IMG/VR virus record: IMGVR_UViG_3300023178_001900
Span: 1 to 29,131 of that record
DNA length: 29,131 nucleotides
Direction: 5' to 3' (one strand)
Source of the DNA: a virus
The position numbers and the translations under genes are program-made. A model generated the notes under the pieces. The model searched no databases, had not been told where the DNA came from, and was given only the letters and a program-made list of their open reading frames with translations. Shown here piece after piece: positions 1-8,223 of this stretch (the first letter of the stretch is position 1; every line of letters starts with the position of its first letter).

Positions 1-792
1 TGCCACCCTTTTTCTTGTGCCCATACGCTTGTAGCCTTTCCAACAAGCCTTGCCGTCAACGCCTTTTTGCTTTTCTGTTTCTACAGTCTTTTTTTTTGAT
101 TCGTACATGCTTTTTAGTTCTGCTCTAAGTTTTGCTTCTAGTGCCATAGGATTGTCACCGTCTGCTGCCTTAGGATGTGCGTTCTTTTCTTTGTTAAGTC
201 CGCCTGCTAAATCTCTAGTCATGTATTGTGTGTCTTTGTATTCTTCTTCTGGTTCGTTTGCATAGCAATCTTCGTCAACATCTTCTTCGTCTTCGTGCGG
301 ACTTGCGTGTTCACCACAGTCACTGCAGATACCCATACCGTTTTCGTAGTTCTTTATAGGGGCGTCACAGCATGAGCTGTTTGGTCCATCGTAACGGCCT
401 TCGCCCATATCTTCGTCTTCTGGGGCCATAATAGCCTTTAACTTGACCATTTCATCGCCTGCACTAGGAGGTCCCATTTTTGGTTCTGGCATTGGCATTG
501 GCATAGGTGCTTTAGGAGCATCTGCTCCAGTTGCCGCTCTAATTAATCCCATTAAATCTTCTACATTTTCTTTGCCTTTGGCGTTTAGATTTACATTGAT
601 TGACACTGGTTGTCCATCATCTTGCGGTGCCATTGGTGCAGGTGCTTGCATTGGCATGTCACCACACTCTGTTGTCGCCGCATCAAAAGATTCTAAAATC
701 TTTTTCATTTCGTTTGATTCTTGTTTTGCTGGGCCTTCAAATGTTCCATTTTCAATAGCATTTAAATTGCCTAGTAGTTTATTCATATCCAT
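1..792 (-). CDS. Partial acidic, zinc-ribbon-containing virion-like protein (C-terminus beyond window)
   Basis: An open frame starts at 792 and runs off the left edge after 264 codons without a stop. I do not recognise a defined family. The N-terminal third is ordinary. It is followed by a Met/Pro/Ala-rich linker (residues about 92-110) and then a probable zinc ribbon with Cys141-Cys142 and Cys156-x2-Cys159. After that come an acidic stretch (about 165-186) and a Lys-rich helix. The last visible residues include KACWKGYKRMG, which I recall as a short recurrent motif in proteins of marine T4-like phages; that is memory, not a search. The start is set by AGGAGG at 800-805, which is also the last two Gly codons of the upstream gene, so the pair is probably translationally coupled. 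A second in-frame ATG lies two codons in. Its place at the end of the packaging run suggests a capsid or core role, but that is only inference. Confidence 0.7.
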   Translation of the reverse strand, partial: MDMNKLLGNLNAIENGTFEGPAKQESNEMKKILESFDAATTECGDMPMQAPAPMAPQDDGQPVSINVNLNAKGKENVEDLMGLIRAATGADAPKAPMPMPMPEPKMGPPSAGDEMVKLKAIMAPEDEDMGEGRYDGPNSSCCDAPIKNYENGMGICSDCGEHASPHEDEEDVDEDCYANEPEEEYKDTQYMTRDLAGGLNKEKNAHPKAADGDNPMALEAKLRAELKSMYESKKKTVETEKQKGVDGKACWKGYKRMGTRKRVA

Positions 793-795
793 TTG

Positions 796-1347
796 TTAGC
801 CTCCTACAACCGATTTGGTGTTTTCTTCTGTGCTGATATCTGCAGACTCTCCTTTTGGAGCACCGTCTACAGGATCAATATCTCTTTCGTTGCGAGCCTT
901 TTCTAGTTCAGCAAGTAAACTCATTACTCTGCTAGTGCCTACTTCTTCCTGAGCTGATTCTCCGCCCATATCTTCTGTTTCTAGTTTTGTTTCATAAGGT
1001 GCATCTTCTTGACCATCTTGATATGCTTCTTGTGGCTCATTTACATTTCTTACAATTACATGTGCTTGATCAATGTTACAGCAATTACCTACATACTCAC
1101 GCATAATTTGAGGTGTAGTTGGATAGTCTAGCGTTGCTTCGTAGTAAGTAATTTCAACATTGTCTAATTGTGGAAAATCTAGAGGTCTTTTTTGAATTGG
1201 TGTTTTCTTGCCTGGGGAAATAGTGCCTTTAAATTTCTGTAAGGCAGTTTCAAGTGTATCTGCAAACCCTTCTGGAATCGGTCCTGCAACACCAATTTTA
1301 AATTCATATTGTTTTTTTGCTGTTTGTATATAATTTTCTAATAACAT
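796..1347 (-). CDS. Hypothetical acidic protein next to gp16
   Basis: This encodes a 183-residue protein that I cannot name. Residues about 1-110 look like a compact mixed alpha/beta domain with the stretch ITYYEATLDYPTTPQ followed by a Cys-Cys pair (NCCNID). The C-terminal 70 residues are strongly acidic and probably disordered. It lies 15 bases downstream of the small terminase gene, where T4 has the large terminase gp17. It is far too short for gp17 and shows no Walker or nuclease motifs. Its final codons (Val-Val-Gly-Gly-stop) contain the ribosome-binding site of the following gene. A late-promoter-like GATAAATA overlaps the stop of the gene before it. A structural or assembly role fits the context but is not shown by the sequence. 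Confidence 0.8.
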   Translation of the reverse strand: MLLENYIQTAKKQYEFKIGVAGPIPEGFADTLETALQKFKGTISPGKKTPIQKRPLDFPQLDNVEITYYEATLDYPTTPQIMREYVGNCCNIDQAHVIVRNVNEPQEAYQDGQEDAPYETKLETEDMGGESAQEEVGTSRVMSLLAELEKARNERDIDPVDGAPKGESADISTEENTKSVVGG

Positions 1348-1362
1348 AGTACACCTCTATAC

Positions 1363-1860
1363 TTATTTATCCATACCCTTTAGCTTTTCTAGCAAACTGT
1401 TACGATCTGTTATAACGTAACCTTCGCCATTTACAATATCTGCACCGTCAGGGTTGGCTTCTTTATCCATTTTTTCTTTCTTAAGTTGCAACTCTACCAT
1501 TTTTAATTTTTTATCTAGTTTAGCAACCTTGGCATCCAAACTTGTTTTTAACATACCGCCAGCAACTTCAAAAATTCTACCGCTATAACGACTTTCAACA
1601 TTCATGCCTAAGTCCATTAAATCTTCGTATGCTTGTGTTGCTTTTTCTGCTACATCATTAAGTTCTTTATCTGCCATTTCTCCCAAACCTTTAACAGCAG
1701 GAAGTGCCGCAGTAATTTTATCAAATTCTGCAATACGATCAAATGTATCTTCTTGAGTCTTTAACTCTTGTTTTGCTTTTTCTTTATTTTTAGATTTTTC
1801 TTCATCAATTAATTCTTTTGAATCAGGTAAATCTAAAAGTTCTTCTAACTTCTTAGTCAT
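1363..1860 (-). CDS. 16: Small terminase subunit, gp16-like
   Basis: This 165-residue protein is almost the same length as T4 gp16 (164). It is predicted to be almost entirely helical. A charged Lys/Glu-rich N-terminus is followed by a long helical hairpin (about residues 40-135), including NVESRYSGRIFEVAGGML and a Lys-rich coiled-coil segment. The C-terminal tail, GYVITDRNSLLEKLK, resembles the gp16 tails of marine T4-like phages. In this family the small subunit forms a ring that recognises DNA and stimulates the gp17 packaging ATPase. It sits directly after the head-completion gene gp4 and starts 11 bases past that gene's stop, downstream of GCTAAATAC. The large subunit is not in this window. 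The assignment rests on length, helical pattern and C-terminal motif, not on an alignment. Confidence 0.75.
   Translation of the reverse strand: MTKKLEELLDLPDSKELIDEEKSKNKEKAKQELKTQEDTFDRIAEFDKITAALPAVKGLGEMADKELNDVAEKATQAYEDLMDLGMNVESRYSGRIFEVAGGMLKTSLDAKVAKLDKKLKMVELQLKKEKMDKEANPDGADIVNGEGYVITDRNSLLEKLKGMDK
1364..1371 (-). promoter_or_regulatory. Late-promoter-like GATAAATA overlapping gp16 stop
   Basis: The minus strand reads ATGGATAAATAA at the end of gp16 (Met-Asp-Lys-stop). The octamer lies 16 bases before the next ATG at 1347. It may be coincidence, since Asp-Lys-stop would give it. Confidence 0.35.
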
Positions 1861-1867
1861 AACACTT

Positions 1868-1876
1868 GTATTTAGC
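1868..1876 (-). promoter_or_regulatory. Late-promoter-like GCTAAATAC before gp16
   Basis: GCTAAATAC on the minus strand includes the TAA stop of gp4 and lies 7 bases before the gp16 ATG. The core is identical to the site at 4072-4080. Confidence 0.45.
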
Positions 1877-2309
1877 GTCTACTGCCTTGGTGGAAAATAT
1901 CTTTCTCAGTCACTATTCTAAACTTAATACCTTTTTGTTTAGCCCAGGCATTTGCCGCTTCCCATTTTGCTTGATTTAAAATCCAATGAGCTTGATTTGC
2001 TCTACTTCTACCAGTCTTTTCTTTTACCGCTTGATTTTCTGGTTTAACTTCTATTACTTCTACATGATTTTTGCCATTTTTATCTGTATACTGTATAAAG
2101 AAATCAGGAACATAAATTGTTTGTTTTCCTGATAAAGGGTTTCTATATGGAATTTGTATTGCTTCACTTGCCCATCTGCTTATACTAGGAGATTCATCAC
2201 AAAATTTCATAAATGCAAACTCCCAACTTGATCTGTATGTAGGCTGTTTAGTACCAACATATTTGTCAGGGTTTTTTAGATTAAATTTTCCTTGGGCAAA
2301 ACGTGACAT
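1872..2309 (-). CDS. 4: Head completion protein gp4 (nuclease-like fold)
   Basis: This 145-residue protein matches the T4 gp4 (also called gp50/4) head-completion family in length (T4 about 150) and motif order. It has a Lys/Asn-rich N-terminus with GKFNLKNPDKYVG, then YRSSWEFAFMKFCDE, then IPYRNPLSGKQTIYVPDFF, then VIEVKPENQ. Glu30, Asp69, Glu87 and Lys89 form the E...D...ExK pattern of a PD-(D/E)xK-type nuclease, as in TnsA-like folds. In T4 the protein acts on filled heads after packaging and is required for tail joining. Its start overlaps the upstream stop by one base (TAATG), which implies translational coupling. Its own stop codon is nested in a late-promoter-like TAAATAC. Confidence 0.85.
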   Translation of the reverse strand: MSRFAQGKFNLKNPDKYVGTKQPTYRSSWEFAFMKFCDESPSISRWASEAIQIPYRNPLSGKQTIYVPDFFIQYTDKNGKNHVEVIEVKPENQAVKEKTGRSRANQAHWILNQAKWEAANAWAKQKGIKFRIVTEKDIFHQGSRR

Positions 2310-2698
2310 TATACAATGATGTTTCTTGCTTCTGTACGTTCAACGATATCTTCAATTTTAAATCCAATAGTACTAATTTTTTCTCTATTGTAATTCATAA
2401 TTTCAGTTACAACAACACTTAGTTGTAATTCGTTCAAACCTTTTAATGTATCAAGGATTTCAAAAACTTTAATACCGTCTAGTTTGGCTTGTTGCATAAT
2501 TACAGTGCCAACTGCAATGGCAGCCGATTCGTCAAAGTCTCTTTTACTAAAAAATCCAATTACAGCATCAACTTCATTGCTTGGAAAAGATAAAGGTTTA
2601 TTAAAATAATTTGTAAATGCAAGTTTTGTTTTATCTGCACTATCTGTTGATTTAGACTTAGGTAGGTTTAATTTTGTTACTGCTTCGTTCGCTTCCAT
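2309..2698 (-). CDS. Conserved small helical protein of marine T4-like phages, function unknown
   Basis: This encodes 129 residues. The N-terminal 35 residues are polar and probably disordered. The remainder looks all-helical, with stretches such as VIGFFSKRDFDESAAIAV and FEILDTLKGLNELQLS. From memory, proteins with this FFSKRxFDESAA motif are common in cyanophage and pelagiphage genomes near tail genes, but I know of no assigned function. Both ends overlap neighbours by a single base (TAATG at each junction), so it is translationally coupled to the tube-fold baseplate protein before it and to gp4 after it. A small tail or baseplate chaperone or structural factor would fit. Nothing in the sequence proves that. 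Confidence 0.8.
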   Translation of the reverse strand: MEANEAVTKLNLPKSKSTDSADKTKLAFTNYFNKPLSFPSNEVDAVIGFFSKRDFDESAAIAVGTVIMQQAKLDGIKVFEILDTLKGLNELQLSVVVTEIMNYNREKISTIGFKIEDIVERTEARNIIV

Positions 2699-4068
2699 TA
2701 GTTAAACTCTCCATTTTTTGCTCCTGATACTGCCGCATCTCTCTGATCTTGTTTAACACCTTCAGGTAAACTGTCCCAGGCCGCATTAATTGCATCCGGA
2801 GTTGCATCCCCGCCTGCGGCAATGTGTGCCTTTTTAAATGTAGTGGCTTTGGCTAGATCATCTTGTGCATTTCTATTACCTAACAATCCGCCACTTACGT
2901 CTGACCAGCTTTTTCCACTTAGCAATCCGCCGAGTGCAACAGTTCCTCCTGCTATTGCAAGGTTTTTCAAAGCACCGCTTCCGCTTCCTTTTGAAAATGC
3001 TGTATTTGCAACCCCACTTACATCGATGCCAGCCGCACTTCCGATTACATCTTTAAGAATACCAAATCCTTCTTGACGCAACCCATCACTTGATAAGTTG
3101 CCGCCTGCTCTAATTACATTGCTGGCTTTCAACACAGTGCCAAGTAAGTTGCTAGGATTTGCAAATGCGTTACCACTTGTAATATCTGACAGAACATCAA
3201 GGCCGCCTTCTAGTACGCCGCCTGCACCCATTAGACTTGTTACGCCGCCACCTTTTAAACTAATCGGACTTGGTGTTTTATCATAATGGTCAGTGGCAAA
3301 CCCTGCTGGAGCAGATCCTTCAGATACAGGTCCTCTAGTATAAAACACTGCTTCATATGCAATTTGGCAAGTGTTTGATACTGGATCACTTAACGATTGA
3401 TCCATAGTATCATGTTGCCATTGTGTAATAATAGGGTTAACTAAAACAAATGCTGTATAACGTTTTCTTGACATTTGATAAATTATAATACTATCAAAAA
3501 ACGGTTTAAAACTGTCGTTATCAAAACCAAATCTTAATTGGTTATTTTCAGGACTAGAAAAAGCACTACCTCTATTATAAGGTGAGGTTTCATTTGAAGG
3601 TGCTTTAAATGCCGGAACGTTTGCAACAGGCTTTCCTGCCGCGTCAACTTGAGCATAGTTACCATCTCTATAATAATACCTGTAATATGCTTCCCACATA
3701 GCGGTAGTAATACCAAAGTTATCGTCATGGAAAACACACGTAATTGGTTGGTAATCAATTCTTTGTTGTACTACACGCTTTTTATTATATTGATGTCTTG
3801 TTTGAGTTTCAACTTGAAACGATGGTAAATCAATTGACTTAACAAGCATGTTAAGTTCGTTACTGTGCTTTTCTCTTAGTTGAGGAATAGTTCTAGATGC
3901 TTCTCTATTAATATTAAAATTTACATGATAGAGAAATTTTGATTTAGGTGCAAGCCTAAATGCGTCATCTACGTATAGTCTAGCACCGTGTTGAAAATCC
4001 CCTAAGTTTCCTTTTGGGTTTCCTGCACCACTTGCTAAATTATCTAAGAATCCTTTTAATATGCTCAT
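2698..4068 (-). CDS. Tail-tube-fold baseplate protein (gp48/gp54-like)
   Basis: This 456-residue protein has two parts. Residues about 25-250 look like the tail-tube fold: SKFLYHVNFNINR, then LVKSIDLPSFQVETQ, a HQYNKKRVVQQRIDYQ strand pair, a loop rich in Tyr (YYRYYYRDG), and strands ending in YEAVFYTRG. The VKSIDLPSF and QRIDYQPI blocks correspond to strand pairs also present in gp19-type tube proteins. Residues about 270-400 are a Gly/Ala/Ser-rich, moderately hydrophobic segment. In T4, gp48 and gp54 share the tube fold and cap the baseplate to start tube polymerisation, so that is the likely role. It lies just past the terminator of gp19. A GCTAAATAC promoter-like site ends three bases before the ATG. 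Which of gp48 or gp54 it replaces cannot be decided by eye. Confidence 0.6.
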   Translation of the reverse strand: MSILKGFLDNLASGAGNPKGNLGDFQHGARLYVDDAFRLAPKSKFLYHVNFNINREASRTIPQLREKHSNELNMLVKSIDLPSFQVETQTRHQYNKKRVVQQRIDYQPITCVFHDDNFGITTAMWEAYYRYYYRDGNYAQVDAAGKPVANVPAFKAPSNETSPYNRGSAFSSPENNQLRFGFDNDSFKPFFDSIIIYQMSRKRYTAFVLVNPIITQWQHDTMDQSLSDPVSNTCQIAYEAVFYTRGPVSEGSAPAGFATDHYDKTPSPISLKGGGVTSLMGAGGVLEGGLDVLSDITSGNAFANPSNLLGTVLKASNVIRAGGNLSSDGLRQEGFGILKDVIGSAAGIDVSGVANTAFSKGSGSGALKNLAIAGGTVALGGLLSGKSWSDVSGGLLGNRNAQDDLAKATTFKKAHIAAGGDATPDAINAAWDSLPEGVKQDQRDAAVSGAKNGEFN

Positions 4069-4071
4069 ACT

Positions 4072-4080
4072 GTATTTAGC
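4072..4080 (-). promoter_or_regulatory. Late-promoter-like GCTAAATAC before tube-fold baseplate gene
   Basis: The minus strand reads GCTAAATAC followed by three bases and then the ATG at 4068. It resembles the T4 late octamer TATAAATA. The same core recurs in front of most units in the window. The spacing leaves almost no leader. Confidence 0.5.
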
Positions 4081-4108
4081 ACATTAGATTATGTACGCAG
4101 ATAAAAAA

Positions 4109-4131
4109 AAGGGCGAGAAAAAATCGCCCTT
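4109..4131 (-). terminator. Rho-independent terminator after gp19
   Basis: An 8-bp perfect stem (AAGGGCGA / TCGCCCTT) with a 7-base loop is followed, on the minus strand, by a run of eight T residues (complement of 4103-4110). It lies 24 bases past the gp19 stop. It separates gp18-gp19 from the next minus-strand operon, which begins with its own promoter. Confidence 0.9.
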
Positions 4132-4154
4132 CCTTATTAAGGTAAAGTCAGTTA

Positions 4155-4784
4155 TTAAACAGCACCGCCACCAGTTGATAGAGTATTAATTGTTCTACCT
4201 ACTGCTGTACCAATACCAGTACCTTGTGGTGTTTGGATTGCGTTGTCGTATCTAATTGACATTTGGATTTGTACAGGTTCAGAACTGTTATATGCTAACT
4301 GTTGGTAGTTTACGTTTTCTACGTAAGCACCATATAGCTCAAACGTTTCTAAAACACTAACATCATTTGCTCCGTTGCCACCATCTAGTATTTCAATACG
4401 TGCTACAAATTTGTAATCTGCACCACTTGCCGCACTAGATTGTTCAAAGAAATCAAATTGTTTCTGAATCTGTTCGCCGACTAACTTCTGAACTCCGCCA
4501 GTTACATCGTCTCTTACGTTTAACGTAATAGGTTCCCAAGTATGCTTACCAGCATAGTTAACTTTTGAGTTATAAACATGTAGTTCCATGTTTTCAAAAG
4601 TTAAATTAGGACGAGTAACGTCAATAACTTGTTTAGTTATTTCAGTGCTTGGTGAACTGACGCCAAAGTTTTCTAAAGTAACGCGGAAGCGATACTGTAG
4701 TTTTGGCATCAACAAGCCCTGACTGGAACTAGAAGCACTGCTGTCCAAAGGCACTGTTAATTTTGATAATGTTGAAATTGCCAT
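4155..4784 (-). CDS. 19: Tail tube protein gp19
   Basis: This is a 209-residue major tail tube protein that polymerises into the inner tube through which DNA passes. The sequence shows the expected tube-fold order: PKLQYRFRVTLENFGV, then TKQVIDVTRPNLTFE, then LHVYNSKVNYAGKHTWEPIT and NVRDDVTGG. An SVLETFELYGAYVENVNY strand pair and VQIQMSIRYDNA finish the fold. T4 gp19 is 163 residues, so this one is somewhat longer, mainly at the N-terminal Ser-rich segment and the C-terminal Gly/Thr tail. It follows gp18 by 30 bases. It has its own promoter-like GATAAATAT, a clear AGGAG ribosome-binding site about 8 bases before the ATG, and a strong terminator after its stop. Such arrangements suit a very highly expressed protein. 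Confidence 0.92.
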   Translation of the reverse strand: MAISTLSKLTVPLDSSASSSSQGLLMPKLQYRFRVTLENFGVSSPSTEITKQVIDVTRPNLTFENMELHVYNSKVNYAGKHTWEPITLNVRDDVTGGVQKLVGEQIQKQFDFFEQSSAASGADYKFVARIEILDGGNGANDVSVLETFELYGAYVENVNYQQLAYNSSEPVQIQMSIRYDNAIQTPQGTGIGTAVGRTINTLSTGGGAV

Positions 4785-4803
4785 TTATTTGCTCCTGTTA
4801 AAT

Positions 4804-4812
4804 ATATTTATC
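4804..4812 (-). promoter_or_regulatory. Late-promoter-like GATAAATAT before gp19
   Basis: The minus strand reads GATAAATAT 19 bases before the gp19 ATG, with AGGAG between them. It lies between the gp18 stop region and gp19, so gp19 could be transcribed independently of gp18. Confidence 0.55.
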
Positions 4813-4814
4813 CA

Positions 4815-7800
4815 TTAAAGGCCTGCTATTTCACCGGTGTTTTTCAAGCGTAGCGGAATGTAAATAAATTCAACTGCTTTCACTGGCTCAATCGCAATAT
4901 CTACATAAAGCTCGTTACGATCAATTCTATTTGGCGTGTTGTTTGATTCATCACACACAACTAGGAAGTCATAAAGTGCTCTCTGTCCCACAAGTTCTAA
5001 TAGTAAACTATCGACCTGCTGTTTGATTTCATCTCTTGTAATCTTATCGTTTGGTTCAAACACATAAGGTTTAGCAAGTTTGTTAAGTTGACTACGTAAG
5101 TAGATAACCAAACGTGCAACGTTAATTCTATCTAGTGAACTAGCGTTTCTAGCACGAGTTTTCTGACCGTAGTTAACAAGTCCTGCACCTTGTAAGAATG
5201 TTACAGGGTTAACATTGTTTGAGTACAATGTATCACGCTGTCCTTCATTAAGTGCAACACTTACAAATTCGCCCTCAGCATCAATGTAACCTGCCGCTGA
5301 AGCATTAGTAATACCACCGCGTCTTGTACCTGCTGGTGCAAACCATGGATAACTAACTTGATCACTTAGTGCCATTGTTCTTAAGATACCGTGTGATGCT
5401 GGAACAACAATGTTGTTACCTGCGTTATCACTAGTATATAAGCTCGGATAGAACACACCTAAGTATTCATCTCTTGACACAAGCCCTTCGTCGTTGTCTT
5501 CAACTGCTAAATTAACGTTAGTTGCCCATTCGTTAATTGATGTTGCATCTGGTGTTAGTCTAAATGGACTATCGCCAACGATAAATGCAGTTAAGCCTCT
5601 GTCGTTGTTTAGTGCAATCATTTCACCAATTAGTTCTGGATAACCTGGACATGCCATTACGTTAAACAATCTTGATTCATCATCGCGAATTTCTTGATTA
5701 CTGTTAACCAATGCTTGTAGTCCTTGTACAACAACTTTACGCTGTGCCTTGCGACCAAATGTACCTGCACCGTTTTCTTGGTTAGCTGATTCAGTAACCC
5801 AACGGTGTGGATAGTAGCCATCCATTGATTCGTCGTTAAAGCGACCATTATCATTTGCTTTATCAATGTAGTTACGAACAAACTTCTTAACATTAAAGCC
5901 GCTACGTCTTAGATTCCAAAGCAACATACCTTTTGGATATAGTGCTGGATCTGGAGCATCTGGGTCTAAGAAGTTACTAGTAAGTAACGCATCAATGTCT
6001 GCCATTTTATCGCTAGTAGCACCACTTGATCCCCAACGTGCATCAGCAAATAAAATACCGTCTTCAGTAGTTTGGTCACCTGTGTCTAACAAATTCCATT
6101 TTGCTGTTGTAGCATTGTACTTGTAAATTGTTGGATAGTTTTCGATGTCCGAAGTATCAATCCAAATGTCGCCTGTTTTTAGTGCAGTGCCATCTGATTG
6201 ACCATCAGGCTCAGTTGCACTAACAATAGGACCTGCAGGATCAGTTTGTTCTGCTTCGTCTGCATCGTAGAATGGGCTAGTAGTATCTAAGTAACCTACC
6301 CATGTGCTACCATTATGAATCATAAGGTCTACCTCGTCAACAATTGAGTTATACCAAAGTTGTCCATCTGTCGCTAGTGCAGTTGGAGCATCTTCACTTG
6401 CTGTGTAAGAAAGTACTTTCCACTGTGTAGCAACAAAATCATTTGCTGTGTCACCTGCTGGTGCCGCATACAAATTAGGTGTACCGTTGTTAGCATCAAC
6501 ATATGCCGCAAAGCCGATATCGCCTAGTATGCCATCAGTGTCAAGTAATCTAAAGTCACCTGCTTGTGCATGACTAATAACAACTTTGTTTTGTGCGTTA
6601 ACTGTTGCACTTACATGCTCAAAGTCGCCGCCGTTGATTGCTTCTGCGATTGCTTCAGCGTCTACTGTTGCGTCAGTACCACCAATAGTAACGCTTACAG
6701 TAATTGCCGCTTTTAATGCCGCTTCGCCTGTGTCACTTTCTTGAATGCTAATTTGGTATGAACCTGCTCCAAGTCCTGTTGTAACAACATTACTTGTAAT
6801 TGAAGTAGGACCAGTTCCAACTCTGCTAAACAATTTAAAATCAAACTCTGCATCTGAATCTTCGCTGACGTTATATTGTGCGTACAGTGTGCCAACTGCA
6901 AGATTCTGTCCACCGCCAGTTTTATCTAACTGTGCGAGTGCTGTTGAGTTATTTTCATAAATTGGTGCCGCGTTGTCTACCCAAAGTTTAGTAGAATCAT
7001 TCCATTTCTTAACTCTTAGTTTTGCACCTAAGTTAGGATCTGTTGTTTTAAACCAAATAGATCCAGTCGGACGTGGTGCTGAGTCAGTTGACTTAAATGC
7101 TGGAATGCTAGTATGTGGACCAATGTTTAGTTCAGGTGCCCAATAACTACCTGCTGTAATTCCTAAGTCTGATAATGGAGTACCAGTGTCATTAGAAATA
7201 ATAATATCAGCAGTTGAGCTGTCTGATGGTGCCCAAGAACCGTCACTGTAAAGTGCTAGTTTGCTGTTAACTTTCTTAGCAGTTACGCCTGTTACGTTTG
7301 TTACTGCATTGATGTTAGCAACAAGTGCGTCAATGTCTGCACCCATTAAAATTCTTTCATCGTTTAATTGAATTGCATCTGAAGCAGTCAATGAACTCGG
7401 AGTAGCTGTACCTTGTACTGCAATCCAGGCTTTTTTCCAAGCACTTGAACCAACTTTAACCCAAGTATTGTCACCGTTTTTATAGTACAATCTGTTAAGT
7501 GTTGTAGTAGCAACTAGTACATAGTCACCAATTGAACCAACACTAGGCTTAGGATCAGAAGTAGCATCACTGCCTACTAGTTGTGTTTTATCTGTAATGA
7601 TTGTAGGAACTTTGTTAGTGAATGTTTGGCCGCCTGTTGCTGTAATAGCATTGCCGTTCCATTCAAAAAGACCTACTCTTGAAATCTGTGTGTCAAACCA
7701 AGAAGTACCATCTTCTGGATCTGCCGCAGGTGCGTCTGCAGATGCAACTAGTTGATTTGTATCAACGTCTGCTCTTACAACATATGCTCTGTTGCTTACG

Positions 7801-8105
7801 CCTAAGAATGAGTAAGCCGCTTGTAAACCGTATTCGTTTAACTCGCCTGCGTGAATTGGATTATTGTTGTTATCTGTTAAAAAAGTTGGATCTCCAAATA
7901 AATCCGCTAATTCTCTCTGTGAAGTAACTAGGTAAGGTTTGCCGGCGTTTGCTTTTGTAGTTGCCGTTGCTGTGCCTGTTCCAGATGAATTTGTTTTGTC
8001 TTGTGCAGACGCTACAAAAATCATTGGAGTCATTCCTGGCTCAGCCGGGGTGTAAAAACTTTCGTCTATAACACTAACCTGTACTCCTGGTGATACTAAT
8101 GCCAT
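4815..8105 (-). CDS. 18: Contractile tail sheath protein gp18, with large insertion
   Basis: This 1096-residue protein is a tail sheath subunit. The start MALVSPGVQVSVIDES is the classic sheath N-terminus. The C-terminal region from about residue 725 carries the conserved core and polymerisation domain, including FNVMACPGYPELIGEM, YPWFAPAGTRRGGI, INVARLVIYLRSQL and a closing beta strand region (YVDIAIEPVKAVEFIYI). T4 gp18 is 659 residues. The excess lies between residues about 132 and 690, which hold five short modules of the type GDIWIDTS...YKYN...W (near 132, 193, 348, 581 and 645) and a Thr/Ala-rich immunoglobulin-like stretch (about 445-515). By analogy with T4, inserts here project outward from the sheath. 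An AGGAGAA ribosome-binding site and an AATAAATAC promoter precede it. gp19 follows directly. Confidence 0.93.
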   Translation of the reverse strand: MALVSPGVQVSVIDESFYTPAEPGMTPMIFVASAQDKTNSSGTGTATATTKANAGKPYLVTSQRELADLFGDPTFLTDNNNNPIHAGELNEYGLQAAYSFLGVSNRAYVVRADVDTNQLVASADAPAADPEDGTSWFDTQISRVGLFEWNGNAITATGGQTFTNKVPTIITDKTQLVGSDATSDPKPSVGSIGDYVLVATTTLNRLYYKNGDNTWVKVGSSAWKKAWIAVQGTATPSSLTASDAIQLNDERILMGADIDALVANINAVTNVTGVTAKKVNSKLALYSDGSWAPSDSSTADIIISNDTGTPLSDLGITAGSYWAPELNIGPHTSIPAFKSTDSAPRPTGSIWFKTTDPNLGAKLRVKKWNDSTKLWVDNAAPIYENNSTALAQLDKTGGGQNLAVGTLYAQYNVSEDSDAEFDFKLFSRVGTGPTSITSNVVTTGLGAGSYQISIQESDTGEAALKAAITVSVTIGGTDATVDAEAIAEAINGGDFEHVSATVNAQNKVVISHAQAGDFRLLDTDGILGDIGFAAYVDANNGTPNLYAAPAGDTANDFVATQWKVLSYTASEDAPTALATDGQLWYNSIVDEVDLMIHNGSTWVGYLDTTSPFYDADEAEQTDPAGPIVSATEPDGQSDGTALKTGDIWIDTSDIENYPTIYKYNATTAKWNLLDTGDQTTEDGILFADARWGSSGATSDKMADIDALLTSNFLDPDAPDPALYPKGMLLWNLRRSGFNVKKFVRNYIDKANDNGRFNDESMDGYYPHRWVTESANQENGAGTFGRKAQRKVVVQGLQALVNSNQEIRDDESRLFNVMACPGYPELIGEMIALNNDRGLTAFIVGDSPFRLTPDATSINEWATNVNLAVEDNDEGLVSRDEYLGVFYPSLYTSDNAGNNIVVPASHGILRTMALSDQVSYPWFAPAGTRRGGITNASAAGYIDAEGEFVSVALNEGQRDTLYSNNVNPVTFLQGAGLVNYGQKTRARNASSLDRINVARLVIYLRSQLNKLAKPYVFEPNDKITRDEIKQQVDSLLLELVGQRALYDFLVVCDESNNTPNRIDRNELYVDIAIEPVKAVEFIYIPLRLKNTGEIAGL

Positions 8106-8144
8106 GTGTTTTCTCCTGTACGCATAATAAGTTTATTTGCTACT

Positions 8145-8153
8145 GTATTTATT
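8145..8153 (-). promoter_or_regulatory. Late promoter AATAAATAC before gp18
   Basis: The minus strand reads AATAAATAC about 39 bases before the gp18 ATG, with AGGAGAA in the leader. Just upstream is a minus-strand terminator (8186-8208), so gp18-gp19 form a self-contained unit. Confidence 0.65.
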
Positions 8154-8185
8154 ATCTAATCAAGAAAATACCGTTATTAGCACTT

Positions 8186-8208
8186 AAAAAAAGGGACCAA
8201 AAAGGTCC
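8186..8208 (-). terminator. Rho-independent terminator upstream of gp18 promoter
   Basis: A 5-bp stem (GGACC at 8194-8198, GGTCC at 8204-8208) with an all-A loop is followed on the minus strand by a seven-T run (complement of 8186-8192). It would stop leftward transcription from the kinase gene before the gp18 promoter. The stem is short, so strength is uncertain. Confidence 0.7.
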
Positions 8209-8214
8209 GTTTGA

Positions 8215-8223
8215 TGTAAATAC
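8215..8223 (+). promoter_or_regulatory. Late-promoter-like TGTAAATAC abutting HNH-like gene
   Basis: TGTAAATAC is followed by TTGT and then the ATG at 8228. The same octamer and spacing occur at 28415-28430. If it is a promoter, the transcript would be leaderless or nearly so. Confidence 0.45.

Noticed and set aside
443-799. Plus-strand 118-codon frame
   Set aside because: It is antisense to a longer minus-strand coding frame with a good ribosome-binding site and biased composition.
2822-3286. Three plus-strand frames antisense to the baseplate gene
   Set aside because: They are shadows of the Gly/Ala-rich segment of the minus-strand gene; no ribosome-binding sites or motifs.
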